IMG/VR virus record: IMGVR_UViG_3300009502_000025
Span: 30,113-94,112 of that record
Strand: one strand, 5' to 3'
DNA length: 64,000 nucleotides
DNA from: a virus
A program made the translations under genes and the position numbers. Positions 7,554 through 15,578 of the stretch are shown piece by piece. How positions within the stretch are numbered: position 1 is the first letter of the stretch; each line of letters begins with the position of its first letter. The notes below the pieces were generated by a model, which made no database searches, was not told the DNA's origin, and saw only the letters and a program-made list of their open reading frames with translations.

Positions 7554-7585
7554 AGCAAGAAACGAAGAACGCAAGGAGCCAAGAA

Positions 7586-7810
7586 ATGGCACGAATCGCA
7601 ATCGCGACCGGCAACAAAACCACGAATCACAGGACCGCACGGTCCGTCGTCACCCAGTACGACGTGAATTCGAAGGAGTGGCAGGACCGCATTACCAATC
7701 TTAATCGGGATCTCGATCGCAAGAACGACGGCTCGATTTCCAGGCTTCCCAACGGCAATACTCCGATGGTCGTCCCCGGCTACCGGACTCGAAGCATCTC
7801 CAGTTTCTGA
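7586..7810 (+). CDS. Hypothetical small basic protein
   Basis: 74 aa, ATG preceded by AAGGAG. First gene of the GC-rich cassette, with GC-rich third positions unlike the surrounding phage genes. The sequence is polar, rich in Asn, Arg and Thr, with no membrane segment and no recognised domain. Confidence 0.65.
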   Translation: MARIAIATGNKTTNHRTARSVVTQYDVNSKEWQDRITNLNRDLDRKNDGSISRLPNGNTPMVVPGYRTRSISSF

Positions 7811-7838
7811 ACCTGCACTCTAAAAGGAGAGTTTATAG

Positions 7839-8477
7839 ATGTCAATCAACGTGTGTTCCTATAAGATTACCGAGGCTGGTAGTCTTACGAATCCCGAGCC
7901 GGCTTCGTTTGCCGAGGTGTCCAAGCCCGACATGAGTCTCCGCAAGGGAATCACGGTTTACTTCGATACGAAGAAGTATACGGTTCTCGGTCAGGCGCCC
8001 ATCTACGCGCTTATCAGCGAGGCAGGGGAGGACGTGGCAATTCGAGTGCGCAAGAAGCACCTCTACGTCCCGAACGACGTTCTCAACGGCACCGCGATCG
8101 TGAAGATGGCGGCTCCTGCGAAAGTCAAGGTCGCCAAGGTCAAGGTCGAGAAGGCTCCTAAGGAGCCCAAGGCTCCGAAGGCGAAGAAGACACTCATTCC
8201 TGCTGTCGTGCAGGGTGCGTTCGAGACGCGCATGGCAGAGTTCCGTACCGACAGTGGTCGGAGCATCAAGGGCCTTCGCATCGAGAACACGGACGGTGCA
8301 TCCTTCCGCGTCATTGTCGTGGATCCTACTAAGTCTGGCTGGGTTCTCATGGCCTCAGATAAGTGGGACATTGGAGCCTACAAGTTCTACAACATCGATA
8401 CCATGGCGTCGAGAGATTTCGATCGCGCGGCCGATAAGCCGGGCCCTGGCGATTCCTCGATTGTGTGGCCGAAGTGA
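7839..8477 (+). CDS. Hypothetical protein with Lys/Pro/Ala linker
   Basis: 212 aa with AAAGGAGAG before ATG. An N-terminal domain (about 1-88, beta-rich) and a C-terminal domain (about 125-212) are joined by a repetitive Lys/Ala/Pro/Val linker (VKVAKVKVEKAPKEPKAPKA). Such linkers occur in nucleic-acid-binding or surface-display proteins, but no domain is recognised. GC-rich codon use is shared with its neighbours; a strong hairpin follows. Confidence 0.65.
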   Translation: MSINVCSYKITEAGSLTNPEPASFAEVSKPDMSLRKGITVYFDTKKYTVLGQAPIYALISEAGEDVAIRVRKKHLYVPNDVLNGTAIVKMAAPAKVKVAKVKVEKAPKEPKAPKAKKTLIPAVVQGAFETRMAEFRTDSGRSIKGLRIENTDGASFRVIVVDPTKSGWVLMASDKWDIGAYKFYNIDTMASRDFDRAADKPGPGDSSIVWPK

Positions 8478-8480
8478 AAT

Positions 8481-8505
8481 AGAGGGGGACCTTAGGTCCC
8501 CCTCT
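8481..8505 (+). terminator. Strong hairpin after the 7839 gene
   Basis: An 11-bp perfect stem (AGAGGGGGACC with GGTCCCCCTCT) and a TTA loop, three bases after the stop. There is no T run on either strand, so it could be a Rho-independent terminator of weak type or an mRNA-stabilising structure. Confidence 0.5.
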
Positions 8506-8522
8506 TAGGTGGAGAACATTAA

Positions 8523-8880
8523 ATGCGTAAGACGATTGACATTACGATGATGGACGGACAGGTGATCAAGGCTCCGCTGTGCCTGGTGTGGTGTGATATC
8601 AACGATACCCATACCGAACTCTATTTCGTATGGAAAACACCATATGGATGGATGCTTGTGTCTTAATGAAGACAGATATCCATCCCTATGGGACCACGCC
8701 GAGCCCATCGAGTTCCCGGACGTGTGGACGTTCGGCAAGGCGTGGGACGACGAACCAAATAATTTCGTATGGGGATATTTTAAGCTGGACGATAATGGCA
8801 ATTGGTTTCGCAAGAATAAGCGGGGTTCGTGGATCAACTTCACGCCCGGCCTCCCGCCCGCGACCATAGAGGGGGAATGA
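8523..8880 (+). pseudogene. Hypothetical protein gene split by an apparent frameshift
   Basis: From ATG 8523 the frame gives 47 residues (MRKTIDITMMDGQVIK ... TPYGWMLVS) and stops at 8664-8666. The next frame then continues as natural-looking protein (EDRYPSLWDHAEPIEFPDVW, then GKAWDDEPNNFVWGYFKLDD) to 8880. Joined near 8650-8665 they make a plausible protein of about 118 aa rich in Trp. The downstream part has no ribosome site of its own. It could be a real mutation, a sequencing indel, or two overlapping genes; family unknown. Confidence 0.45.
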
Positions 8881-9263
8881 TGGACAGGTACACCGAGACG
8901 GCGCGGAAGATAATTGGGATTATTGACTACAACCGTGACGAAGGAAGCTACACCGATCCATCAAAAGTAGCCGCCATCCTCCGCGAGGAGTTCCCCGAGC
9001 CCGCGCAGGACGCAATGGGTGTTGCTCGGCAGATAGCGCCTATATTTTGCTATCCTGTCGATTATCCCGGTATCGACGAAGCCGCCGCCCTCATCGAAGC
9101 CTACGCTCGCAAGCGCGTGGGGGGGGCGGCGGATAGGGCAGGGACATGGCTGAATACGCAATTCGGTGGTGGTGGGTTTGAAGATAATCCGGCAATCCAG
9201 CGGCTACGCAGCAGACAGCATATTTTCCTGCGCGCCGCGATCATCGGCAAGGAGGAAGTATGA
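8877..9263 (+). CDS. Hypothetical protein
   Basis: 128 aa starting at the ATG that overlaps the previous stop (ATGA) after AGAGGGGG. Helical, with PSKVAAILREEFP and a DEAAALIEAYARKR helix. The last 40 residues contain a Gly-rich turn (FGGGGFEDN) and a basic helix. Part of the GC-rich cassette; function unknown. Confidence 0.6.
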   Translation: MMDRYTETARKIIGIIDYNRDEGSYTDPSKVAAILREEFPEPAQDAMGVARQIAPIFCYPVDYPGIDEAAALIEAYARKRVGGAADRAGTWLNTQFGGGGFEDNPAIQRLRSRQHIFLRAAIIGKEEV

Positions 9264-9685
9264 CCAGGGATCAGATCGACAAGGTGCGCAATGCGATTGC
9301 ATACGGCAAATGTCTGTCGGAACGCGAAAATGGTGAGCGATGTACTGTTACAGAGCTTTTTACGGAGGCCCTCGCCCTCCTCGACGCTGAGGCCGCGCAG
9401 GACAACGTAGACCGACATGTCTACAAGCTGACTGTGCAGCAACGTGATCTTGCATGGACGCAACTCAGGACAGCCGAGGTTGTGGAACGAGAGCTTGAGG
9501 CAAGAATCAAGGATTGCGAGACCCGCGAGAAGGCGCTCAGGGAGGCGCTTGACAACGCGGCGGCACAAATCGAATCACTAGCGCTATCATTTCAAAGCCA
9601 CGGCATCATGGAGCATTACGACCGGGCTTTGAAATGCGCCTACGCTGCCCGTTCCGCCTTGCTCGGCCCAGGAGGCGAGGGATGA
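9260..9685 (+). CDS. Hypothetical coiled-coil protein
   Basis: 141 aa, ATGA overlap with the previous gene, AAGGAGG ribosome site. Residues about 60-110 form a long charged coiled coil (REKALREALDNAAAQIESLA), followed by an Ala-rich C-terminal helix. Similar helical proteins are common unknowns in accessory regions of phages. Last gene of the GC-rich cassette. Confidence 0.6.
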   Translation: MTRDQIDKVRNAIAYGKCLSERENGERCTVTELFTEALALLDAEAAQDNVDRHVYKLTVQQRDLAWTQLRTAEVVERELEARIKDCETREKALREALDNAAAQIESLALSFQSHGIMEHYDRALKCAYAARSALLGPGGEG

Positions 9686-9706
9686 TCAGATAGATACATA
9701 ACTTTC

Positions 9707-9738
9707 AAAAAGTCCTCTCTAAGAGAGGACTTTTTTTT
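9707..9738 (+). terminator. Rho-independent terminator closing the GC-rich cassette
   Basis: A long stem (AAAAGTCCTCTC with GAGAGGACTTTT), loop TAA, and eight T in a row. It separates the cassette from the primase region. Confidence 0.9.
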
Positions 9739-9823
9739 ATGCCCGTATAGCTCTCCAAAGCGCCTTAGGTCCTCTCGTTATAACTCAATTTTCCTAGTAA
9801 GAAGAGAGAATTTATGCCGTTAC

Positions 9824-9830
9824 ACTAATT
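9824..9830 (+). promoter_or_regulatory. ACTAATT motif upstream of the 9847 gene
   Basis: ACTAATTG, then AAGGAG, then ATG 9847: motif and ribosome site almost touch. Confidence 0.45.
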
Positions 9831-9846
9831 GATAAGGAGCCTCAGA

Positions 9847-10443
9847 ATGTATATCGATGAGTATCAACCTATGTCAGAAATGCACACATGGATGAAGGGA
9901 CGTGGAGTTGATGTAAATGTATACATATGCATTCAATCGGTGCTGAGTTTGGGAGACGAACGAAAAAAAGATCTTGACGTCTTTTTAAAAACATTCGGAG
10001 GACCATTCACTCTCCAGCATAATGGATCTTTTCATGAATACGATTGGAATATTTACACGAAGCCTAGCATAGGATACTATTACAATAAATACTTAGCCAG
10101 CGGCCCAGGGTATGATAATCCCGGAAAGCTTTACACTATAGATTTAAAAGATGGATCCTATGCATCAGAGCACACGCATGTTTTTATCAAAACAGCTTTA
10201 TATGAAGTTTTAAAAAGACATGAGGATCTTCATTGGTATATCGTCAATGATTTCATGGACTCAGACTCCGGACCCTCTAATTCTAAATTCAGAGGCCATG
10301 AAGTTCTATCGACGGAAGAAGTAAAACCGTTTCTTGAAGATGAGCTGGTCAAAGCGGTTGCGTCGTGGAAGATGAGCAAAGAGAATTATAATGAAGGTGG
10401 GGCCGGACAAATGCCAAGAATGATTAAGTTAGGCCTATTATGA
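9847..10443 (+). CDS. Hypothetical protein
   Basis: 198 aa from the ATG that follows AAGGAG by eight bases. A mixed alpha/beta sequence rich in Tyr and Trp in the middle (FHEYDWNIYTKPSIGYYYNK) with no recognised motif. It overlaps the next start by four bases (ATGA), so the pair is likely co-translated. The codon use returns to that of the main phage genome. Confidence 0.6.
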   Translation: MYIDEYQPMSEMHTWMKGRGVDVNVYICIQSVLSLGDERKKDLDVFLKTFGGPFTLQHNGSFHEYDWNIYTKPSIGYYYNKYLASGPGYDNPGKLYTIDLKDGSYASEHTHVFIKTALYEVLKRHEDLHWYIVNDFMDSDSGPSNSKFRGHEVLSTEEVKPFLEDELVKAVASWKMSKENYNEGGAGQMPRMIKLGLL

Positions 10444-10922
10444 TTGATGTAGATTTTCTATATGCAGTATTCCAGCCCTGCCCTCCTCGTAACATAGTAT
10501 GGTATTGGTTAGACCCTCAAAAACAAAGTTACAAACGAGTATCTAAAATTGATTCTTTCATAGAATTTGTTGAGAATAAAAATAGAAAAGTGCTACCTCA
10601 GATGAAGGAGGCCCTATGCACGTACTCTTTTTGGATGTGGAATCAAGTCGACAATAGGGTGATTTTATTACATCCTTCCGATGCACAAGACCGCACCTAT
10701 AGAGATCCGCTCGCCAGTTACTTTAAGAAGGGGCTAAAAGGGCAGGACCCCTTTGCACCAGAAGAGCAAGATCCTTTGAGTCACTTATATAAACTCGGCT
10801 TTCAGATGCCCAATGAAGATGATATTAAAAATCTCAGAGTCAGAATGACCCCTACAAAACAAAAATCTTTTTTGGCGCGCATAGGAAACATCTTACCAGG
10901 AAATACCTCGCGAAAAAAATAG
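10440..10922 (+). CDS. Hypothetical protein
   Basis: 160 aa. The N-terminal part is rich in aromatic residues (NIVWYWLDPQKQSYKR), the middle is acidic, and the C-terminus is basic (TPTKQKSFLARIG...SRKK). Directly upstream of the primase. No domain recognised. Confidence 0.6.
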   Translation: MIDVDFLYAVFQPCPPRNIVWYWLDPQKQSYKRVSKIDSFIEFVENKNRKVLPQMKEALCTYSFWMWNQVDNRVILLHPSDAQDRTYRDPLASYFKKGLKGQDPFAPEEQDPLSHLYKLGFQMPNEDDIKNLRVRMTPTKQKSFLARIGNILPGNTSRKK

Positions 10923-10923
10923 C

Positions 10924-10929
10924 TATATT
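10924..10929 (+). promoter_or_regulatory. TATATT box five bases before the primase start
   Basis: TATATTCTAGTATG: the start codon lies where transcription would begin, and there is no ribosome site. Confidence 0.5.
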
Positions 10930-10934
10930 CTAGT

Positions 10935-11915
10935 ATGAGGAATCATCCATATAGTACAGATCAAATAAAGTTAGCCCTGCGAAAACTCGGCGTCAAGTTT
11001 CCCTCGAGCATCGACTCTAAAGATAGAGCCATGGCTCATTGTCCTTTCCACTCTGACAGTACAGCTTCGATGTCTATCGATTTTACACGTGGAATCTTTC
11101 ACTGCTTCTCTTGTGACGCATCCGGCTCCATCAACACCTTATCTGAAAAAATGACAGGAAGAAAACTCGATGTTCTTCTAGGCGTCGATACTTCTTTCTC
11201 CATGTTTTCAGGTCATATAAAACAAGAGTACACCCCAAAACCAATTAATGAAGAAGATGTCACGATTGATGTGCGAGGCATCGTCGCTCCTTGGACCCAT
11301 GTGCCAGAAGCTATTGGGTATGTAAAATCTAGATTCATACCTCCAAGAATAGCAACGGCGATGCAAATGGGGTTCATCAAAGAAGCGTATGTGAATGGCA
11401 CGTACTATGAGGATCGCTTAGTGATTCCTATCTATGGAAAATCTGGCAAGCTTATCAATCTTGAAGGTAGGGACGTGACAGGAACTCATAAACTAAAGTG
11501 CTTATATCCTCACGGTATAACGAAGACAATCTATGAATGGTATAAGCTTGACAAAGAGAAGCCTTTATATGTCGTTGAGGGACTGACGAAGATGGCTTGT
11601 CTTCGCGGCGATGATTATTTTGCGAATTCGACCACTATCTTCGGGGCATCCGTAACCGCATATCAGATGGATTTACTTAGCGAATTTAAGAAGGTCGTGT
11701 TAATACCGGACAATGATGAGCCTGGAAAAAAGGTTATCGATACCTTTAAAAATAGATTAAGAACTAAATTCGATGTTATGAGAATACAGGATACAGCAGC
11801 AAAAGATATTGATGAGATTCCTCGTAAGCTTGGTCTCGGCGTCGAGGAATACAGAAAGAAGGGCGGATTTCTCATACAAGGTTTCACTTCTTTTCTTTTC
11901 GGGGAATTTGCCTGA
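10935..11915 (+). CDS. DNA primase, DnaG type
   Basis: 326 aa. A CHC2 zinc finger opens the protein (C36-PF-H39 and C57-FS-C60), which in DnaG binds template DNA. The RNA-polymerase/Toprim core follows, with VVEGLTKMACL (conserved Toprim Glu, about residue 214) and VVLIPDNDEPGKK (DxD motif, about 257-269). It makes RNA primers for lagging-strand synthesis, probably with the DnaB-type helicase at 53302. It is short compared with bacterial DnaG (about 580 aa) because the helicase-interaction domain is absent, as in many phage primases. Confidence 0.9.
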   Translation: MRNHPYSTDQIKLALRKLGVKFPSSIDSKDRAMAHCPFHSDSTASMSIDFTRGIFHCFSCDASGSINTLSEKMTGRKLDVLLGVDTSFSMFSGHIKQEYTPKPINEEDVTIDVRGIVAPWTHVPEAIGYVKSRFIPPRIATAMQMGFIKEAYVNGTYYEDRLVIPIYGKSGKLINLEGRDVTGTHKLKCLYPHGITKTIYEWYKLDKEKPLYVVEGLTKMACLRGDDYFANSTTIFGASVTAYQMDLLSEFKKVVLIPDNDEPGKKVIDTFKNRLRTKFDVMRIQDTAAKDIDEIPRKLGLGVEEYRKKGGFLIQGFTSFLFGEFA

Positions 11916-11921
11916 CTAATT
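11915..11921 (+). promoter_or_regulatory. ACTAATT motif upstream of the 11941 gene
   Basis: ACTAATTTAA overlaps the end of the primase stop region, followed by GAAGGAG and ATG 11941. Confidence 0.4.
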
Positions 11922-11940
11922 TAAATGAAGGAGATCAAAC

Positions 11941-12222
11941 ATGATCGAAGAGACTAAGATAGTCGAGCTCGTAGAGGTATTTGAGGACGCGTACGACAAA
12001 CAAGAATCTGCATCCGTCTTAACCAAGGAAGCAAGAGAGGAATTAAAAAGCTACGCAGAAAATAGTGAAATGGATCCTAAAGCCATTTCAGAGATTTATT
12101 CTACTTATGCAAAATGGAGGCGAGGTAAGTTTCACTGGGGTCCAGAAGGAGACGCAGACGACTTCACAGATATTCTTGTGGCCGTAATGGACAGAGTAAC
12201 TGGTGTAGATAAGGGAGTGTAA
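11941..12222 (+). CDS. Hypothetical small helical protein
   Basis: 93 aa with a GAAGGAG ribosome site. Acidic and helical, with 'A-EELKSYAE' then 'MDPKAISEIYSTYAKWRRG' and an acidic C-terminal helix. Length and helix layout recall the T4 DsbA double-stranded DNA-binding protein (89 aa), but the resemblance is only of pattern and I do not assign it. Confidence 0.55.
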   Translation: MIEETKIVELVEVFEDAYDKQESASVLTKEAREELKSYAENSEMDPKAISEIYSTYAKWRRGKFHWGPEGDADDFTDILVAVMDRVTGVDKGV

Positions 12223-12227
12223 CATAA

Positions 12228-12791
12228 ATGTTATGTGAAAAAATAGACTCGCAATCGTATATGGAGGATTTTAAAAAGAGGTTTGTAAACTTCGTAGAAA
12301 AATCTCCTGTTAAGCTAAGCATCATAATCACACCGACTGAAGTGCAAGTCATTGATGAGTATACACAACAAGGGCACGCGTTCACCTGGGACTTCTCAAT
12401 TCCGGTTAAGTCCTTTATTCACGGCATTAAGCAAATCCTAGTAGAAAGATGCTACCCGGTGATTCATAAGGTAGAACATATCGAGGTTCCTGTTTCTGAG
12501 AAGGAGCAGATTGAACTTGCAAGCAAGGGCTTGCCTCTCGATAATATTCCTACGCGAGTATACAAAAAGAGAGTAACGGAGTATCTCATAGACAAGGTAG
12601 TTATATACAAGGATATGTTTATTCTTGTGGACCGTGCAACAGGGCAATCCTATAGGTATAAATTAAATAAGAGCTCTGTGTTCTTCTTGAAGGATTTACG
12701 GAGTAAGAAGTTCAATAGGGAGACTGCAGGTGATTTCTTTTTTGCTAATGCAACTCTTATGAACGAGATTCACCAGAAAGAGAGTTTTTAG
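12228..12791 (+). CDS. Hypothetical protein
   Basis: 187 aa, beta-rich with several strands (KLSIIITPTEVQVIDEY; KVVIYKDMFILVDRATG). AAGGGAG lies about 10 bases before ATG 12228, inside the end of the previous gene; ATG 12261 is an alternative. It lies between the primase and the HNH-like gene. No recognised domain. Confidence 0.55.
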   Translation: MLCEKIDSQSYMEDFKKRFVNFVEKSPVKLSIIITPTEVQVIDEYTQQGHAFTWDFSIPVKSFIHGIKQILVERCYPVIHKVEHIEVPVSEKEQIELASKGLPLDNIPTRVYKKRVTEYLIDKVVIYKDMFILVDRATGQSYRYKLNKSSVFFLKDLRSKKFNRETAGDFFFANATLMNEIHQKESF

Positions 12792-13198
12792 TGGTGGCAA
12801 AAAGGTCCTCACAAGATCCAAAATGGGTAGAACTAAAAAAGAAAGTACGTAAGAGAGATAAGTCGTGTAGGTTGATGAAAATACTATCTGCAAAAGAAAT
12901 GATTCTTTTGGCGAAGCATGCTCCCCGAGCTCAGCTGATGACTTGCGACACTGCTCACTGCTTTGGTGTTGGACCATACCCCCATATGTGTTACAACATA
13001 GAGAATACAGTTCTCTTAAATAGATTCAGTCATGAGTGCTTAGATTCTTTTAAGAGTCCTGTCACTGGGGAGAAGATAGAGGAAAGAGAAGTTGAGCTTT
13101 GGTGGGGTCGAATTCTTGGTGGCGGTATTTATTTAAAATTAAAAGAGGAGTCGACCTCACATAAAGTTAAGGAGACCATAAATGAGAGTGAAGCATAA
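12791..13198 (+). CDS. HNH-like endonuclease or nuclease-related protein
   Basis: 135 aa, GTG start overlapping the previous stop. The order of conserved residues fits the HNH fold: an N-terminal 'WVELKKKVRKRDKSC' helix, the AH of CDTAHCFG, the N of IENTVLLNR, and the H of FSHECLDSF, then PVTGEKI and WWGRIL. HNH proteins cut DNA with a single metal; in phages they serve as free homing endonucleases, packaging nickases or recombination nucleases. One of the usual zinc Cys pairs is not evident. Family call moderately sure, role unknown. Confidence 0.6.
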   Translation: MVAKRSSQDPKWVELKKKVRKRDKSCRLMKILSAKEMILLAKHAPRAQLMTCDTAHCFGVGPYPHMCYNIENTVLLNRFSHECLDSFKSPVTGEKIEEREVELWWGRILGGGIYLKLKEESTSHKVKETINESEA

Positions 13199-13457
13199 GT
13201 TTGATGACAGCTTAGAATTAGAAGCGAGGCGGTATGCCGGCGGGGAGTTCGAGCCTGGCTTTCCCAAAGAATGGGTGCGCCTAGGTAATTTTGATTTTGG
13301 TCTAGATGGATCATATCTAATAGCGCCTGTATTCAATGGCAATATAAGAGTAGAGAAAGGAGATTGGATTCTTCACAATAGGGATGGTAATTTTCTTTTT
13401 ATGACGGATAGCGAATTCAAATTGCAGCACAATGAGGTAATGTATGGAACAGATTAA
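13182..13457 (+). CDS. Hypothetical small protein
   Basis: 91 aa, starting inside the end of the HNH-like gene with AAGGAG before ATG. The C-terminal half (VEKGDWILHNRDGNFLFMTD, then a final hydrophilic tail) resembles a common small phage protein pattern, 'GDW-I---dG----d-F'. No function known to me. Confidence 0.6.
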   Translation: MRVKHKFDDSLELEARRYAGGEFEPGFPKEWVRLGNFDFGLDGSYLIAPVFNGNIRVEKGDWILHNRDGNFLFMTDSEFKLQHNEVMYGTD

Positions 13458-13593
13458 AGAAACAGTGGTCCTTGACAATAAGGAAGTCACTAAGGACGAG
13501 CTTCAGGAAGCCAAAAAGCAAGATACTCCCACTCAGAAAATCTTGGAAGTGAACCCAGGTACCTTCAAGACTCTGAAGAGACTTCAGGAATAA
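13444..13593 (+). CDS. Hypothetical very small protein (49 aa)
   Basis: ATG 13444 follows GAGGT and overlaps the previous gene by 14 bases. The peptide is charged and starts MEQIKETVVLDNKEVTKDEL and ends FKTLKRLQE. Good ribosome site, phage-like codon use and tight packing support a real gene. Function unknown. Confidence 0.6.
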   Translation: MEQIKETVVLDNKEVTKDELQEAKKQDTPTQKILEVNPGTFKTLKRLQE

Positions 13594-13610
13594 CCGCTCA
13601 TATAATATCA

Positions 13611-13619
13611 TATATTATA
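13611..13619 (+). promoter_or_regulatory. TATATTATA box before the exonuclease
   Basis: TATATTATAGTTAAATG: the box ends five bases before ATG 13625 with no ribosome site. It overlaps a near-palindromic AT stretch (13600-13618). Confidence 0.5.
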
Positions 13620-13624
13620 GTTAA

Positions 13625-14590
13625 ATGATATTATATGATGTGTTAATTTTCGACAGTTTAAATTTTCTGTACCGAGTGAGAAGTGATAAGAATGTAGACT
13701 GCAGCAATCTTGTGAAGATAAGCAATAAGGTTGTTATGGTTGATCTCATTAGAGCCTACCTCGATACAGTCTTTTACTTAGAACAAAAATACCTGGCCTC
13801 TGATGGTCGGGTATTTTTGTTGTTTGATAATGCCACTAGTAGGGACGAACTCAAGAAGATGTTCGCTCCTCTTGCGCCCACTAAGTCAAGAAAAGAAGTA
13901 GATAATGCCTACAAGGAAAATAGAATGACGGAGTCGAGAGAGTTTTATAATACTCTCGATTTAATCAAATACTATTACATGGTGTCTTCTTCAAAGTATC
14001 GTACGGCTCGCATACAGGGACTGGAAGCAGATGACTTAGTTAAGCCTTGTATTGATTCTATTCCCAATAGTAAAATTTTAATGATTACTAATGACTCTGA
14101 TTGGGCGAGATACTTAGATAGCAACACCCATTATCTTCCTCACACATTCGAGCCTCCTGTAACTGATGTGATGTTTCAAGCTAAGCGAGGGTTCTATCCA
14201 ACTGAGGAGAAGATTATTTTAGATAAGATTCTTTTCGGTGACTCCGCTGATAATGTAAAAGAGGTCTTGCCTGAGCTACCGAAGGCTCTGAGAGAACAGA
14301 TTCGCAGCGATTTCGATTGCATTCAAAATTTTATTCTAAATTATGAATTATATACACCGTTAAAAGAATACGTGACCTTAGTGAGAGATAGACTACCAGA
14401 ATTGCGAATCGCATATCAGATGGTGGCTACAATTCCTGTAAGTGACAAGCACTTTTTTTACAGTTGTTCAATAGGCCGGGATTCTAAGGTTCAGCGAACA
14501 GCTATAGAATCTGTCTTGAAGATAAACAATGTTAATGTCACATTTGAGTTCGGCGATATAAAGGTTCCGAGGGTTAATCCAGTTGGGTAA
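13625..14590 (+). CDS. 5'-3' exonuclease / flap endonuclease (FEN/RNase H type)
   Basis: 321 aa. Metal-binding acidic clusters of the PIN/FEN fold are visible in order: LIFDSLNFLYR near the N-terminus, GLEADDLV (about 135-142), ITNDSDWARYL (about 155-165) and a helix-3-turn GDSADNVKEVLP (about 202-213). These enzymes remove RNA primers and 5' flaps during lagging-strand synthesis, like T4 RNase H. It overlaps gp47 by eight bases. The gene contains an internal hairpin at 13784-13819. Confidence 0.85.
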   Translation: MILYDVLIFDSLNFLYRVRSDKNVDCSNLVKISNKVVMVDLIRAYLDTVFYLEQKYLASDGRVFLLFDNATSRDELKKMFAPLAPTKSRKEVDNAYKENRMTESREFYNTLDLIKYYYMVSSSKYRTARIQGLEADDLVKPCIDSIPNSKILMITNDSDWARYLDSNTHYLPHTFEPPVTDVMFQAKRGFYPTEEKIILDKILFGDSADNVKEVLPELPKALREQIRSDFDCIQNFILNYELYTPLKEYVTLVRDRLPELRIAYQMVATIPVSDKHFFYSCSIGRDSKVQRTAIESVLKINNVNVTFEFGDIKVPRVNPVG

Positions 14591-15569
14591 GATAGTATGT
14601 TTTGGCGATCTTCATCTTAGCGATAATAGACCGTGGTCTTTGGATGTTGCCAAAGAAATAGTGAAGTATTTATGCTCCCTGGAACATAATAATGAAGATA
14701 ACACCGGTGTCTTTTTAGGTGACATGACAGAGTCCGTTATCAACTCGGGTGAGGTAGTACAGCAATTATTAGAGCTCTTAACTTGTTTAAGGCTCAAAGA
14801 AACGTATGTTATCATGGGTAACCATGATCTTAAAATGAAGAAAGGTAAGATGACCTCGCCTCTGTCTTTCCTGAATGAGAAGGGTTTAGTACCTAAGAAT
14901 ATTCACCTTGTTAGAACCATGAGCACTGTGGTACTAGAAGGAATGACAGTTCTTATGTTACCACATATTCATAATGACGGCATTCATTCAGTAAAAGATT
15001 ATGAAGACATTACCGCGTCAGTGCCTGTCGATATTGTCATGGGCCATTTTGCGGACGAGTCTGACAAGGCTATGAGGGAAATCCTAGTAAATATTAGCAA
15101 TATAAATCCTAAGTATAGGTGTTTGGGGCACATACACTCCGCTATAACGCCTTCGTACACCGGGTCTTTAGTACCTAACTCTGTGTCCGAGAAAGGTAGA
15201 AATCGACATATTAGAATTTATGAGAAAGACAGGGAGCCTATCAATGAAGCTATACCTGTCATATGTGACTACTATGATGTAGAATATCCTAAAGCACTGC
15301 CGAAAGTAGATGCTATTATACCTATATGGACTGTTTATAAATGTAAGGACCCCTTCATAGCAAGACAAACTTACGGAGATATTTTCATCAGAAAATGTGT
15401 ATATGATATAGGAATTGATCTCACGAATTTCCATGAGTACTGTTCTTTAGGAAAATCCACGAATAAGAAAACAGTTAAGGATCTCATAGAATCCTTCCTG
15501 GACGAAAATCCCGAGGAAACTCCGGACGAAATAAAAGCAAAAATCCTGGAGTACTGTCCCACATACTAA
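14583..15569 (+). CDS. SbcD-like metallophosphoesterase (gp47 recombination nuclease subunit)
   Basis: 328 aa with TTG start after GAGGG. The calcineurin-type motifs appear in order: GDLHLSDN, GDMTE, GNHDLK, MGHF and GHIHS. With the gp46/SbcC-like ATPase at 46240 it should form the Mre11-Rad50-like complex that resects DNA ends for recombination-dependent replication. In T4 genes 46 and 47 are adjacent; here they are about 31 kb apart. Confidence 0.9.
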   Translation: MGKIVCFGDLHLSDNRPWSLDVAKEIVKYLCSLEHNNEDNTGVFLGDMTESVINSGEVVQQLLELLTCLRLKETYVIMGNHDLKMKKGKMTSPLSFLNEKGLVPKNIHLVRTMSTVVLEGMTVLMLPHIHNDGIHSVKDYEDITASVPVDIVMGHFADESDKAMREILVNISNINPKYRCLGHIHSAITPSYTGSLVPNSVSEKGRNRHIRIYEKDREPINEAIPVICDYYDVEYPKALPKVDAIIPIWTVYKCKDPFIARQTYGDIFIRKCVYDIGIDLTNFHEYCSLGKSTNKKTVKDLIESFLDENPEETPDEIKAKILEYCPTY

Positions 15570-15572
15570 CTA
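15565..15572 (+). promoter_or_regulatory. ACTAACTA motif at the head of the late tail module
   Basis: A one-base variant of ACTAATTA, overlapping the gp47 stop and six bases before ATG 15579, which has no ribosome site. Confidence 0.4.
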
Positions 15573-15578
15573 TGAATA

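Larger units (their letters stand above)
7215..7585. other. AT-rich intergenic region with direct repeats
   Basis: 371 bases without a convincing gene between the leftward polymerase half and the rightward GC-rich cassette. It holds a TATAAT box for the polymerase (7220-7225), the direct repeat GAATTTCGCA at 7281-7290 and 7304-7313, a very AT-rich tract around 7318-7360, and a promoter box at 7539-7553. The only open frame (7363-7554) lacks a ribosome site and looks non-coding. Confidence 0.6.

Noticed and set aside
7363-7554. 63-residue open frame in the AT-rich gap
   Set aside because: No ribosome site, odd composition, and it overlaps the promoter box at 7539. Probably non-coding.
8630-8869. 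79-residue frame overlapping the broken gene
   Set aside because: Arg/Ser/Pro-rich and unnatural; the neighbouring frame gives the protein-like sequence.
13784-13819. Intragenic terminator in the exonuclease gene
   Set aside because: A 10-bp stem exists, but the loop is 16 bases and no clean T run follows, so it is not called a terminator.
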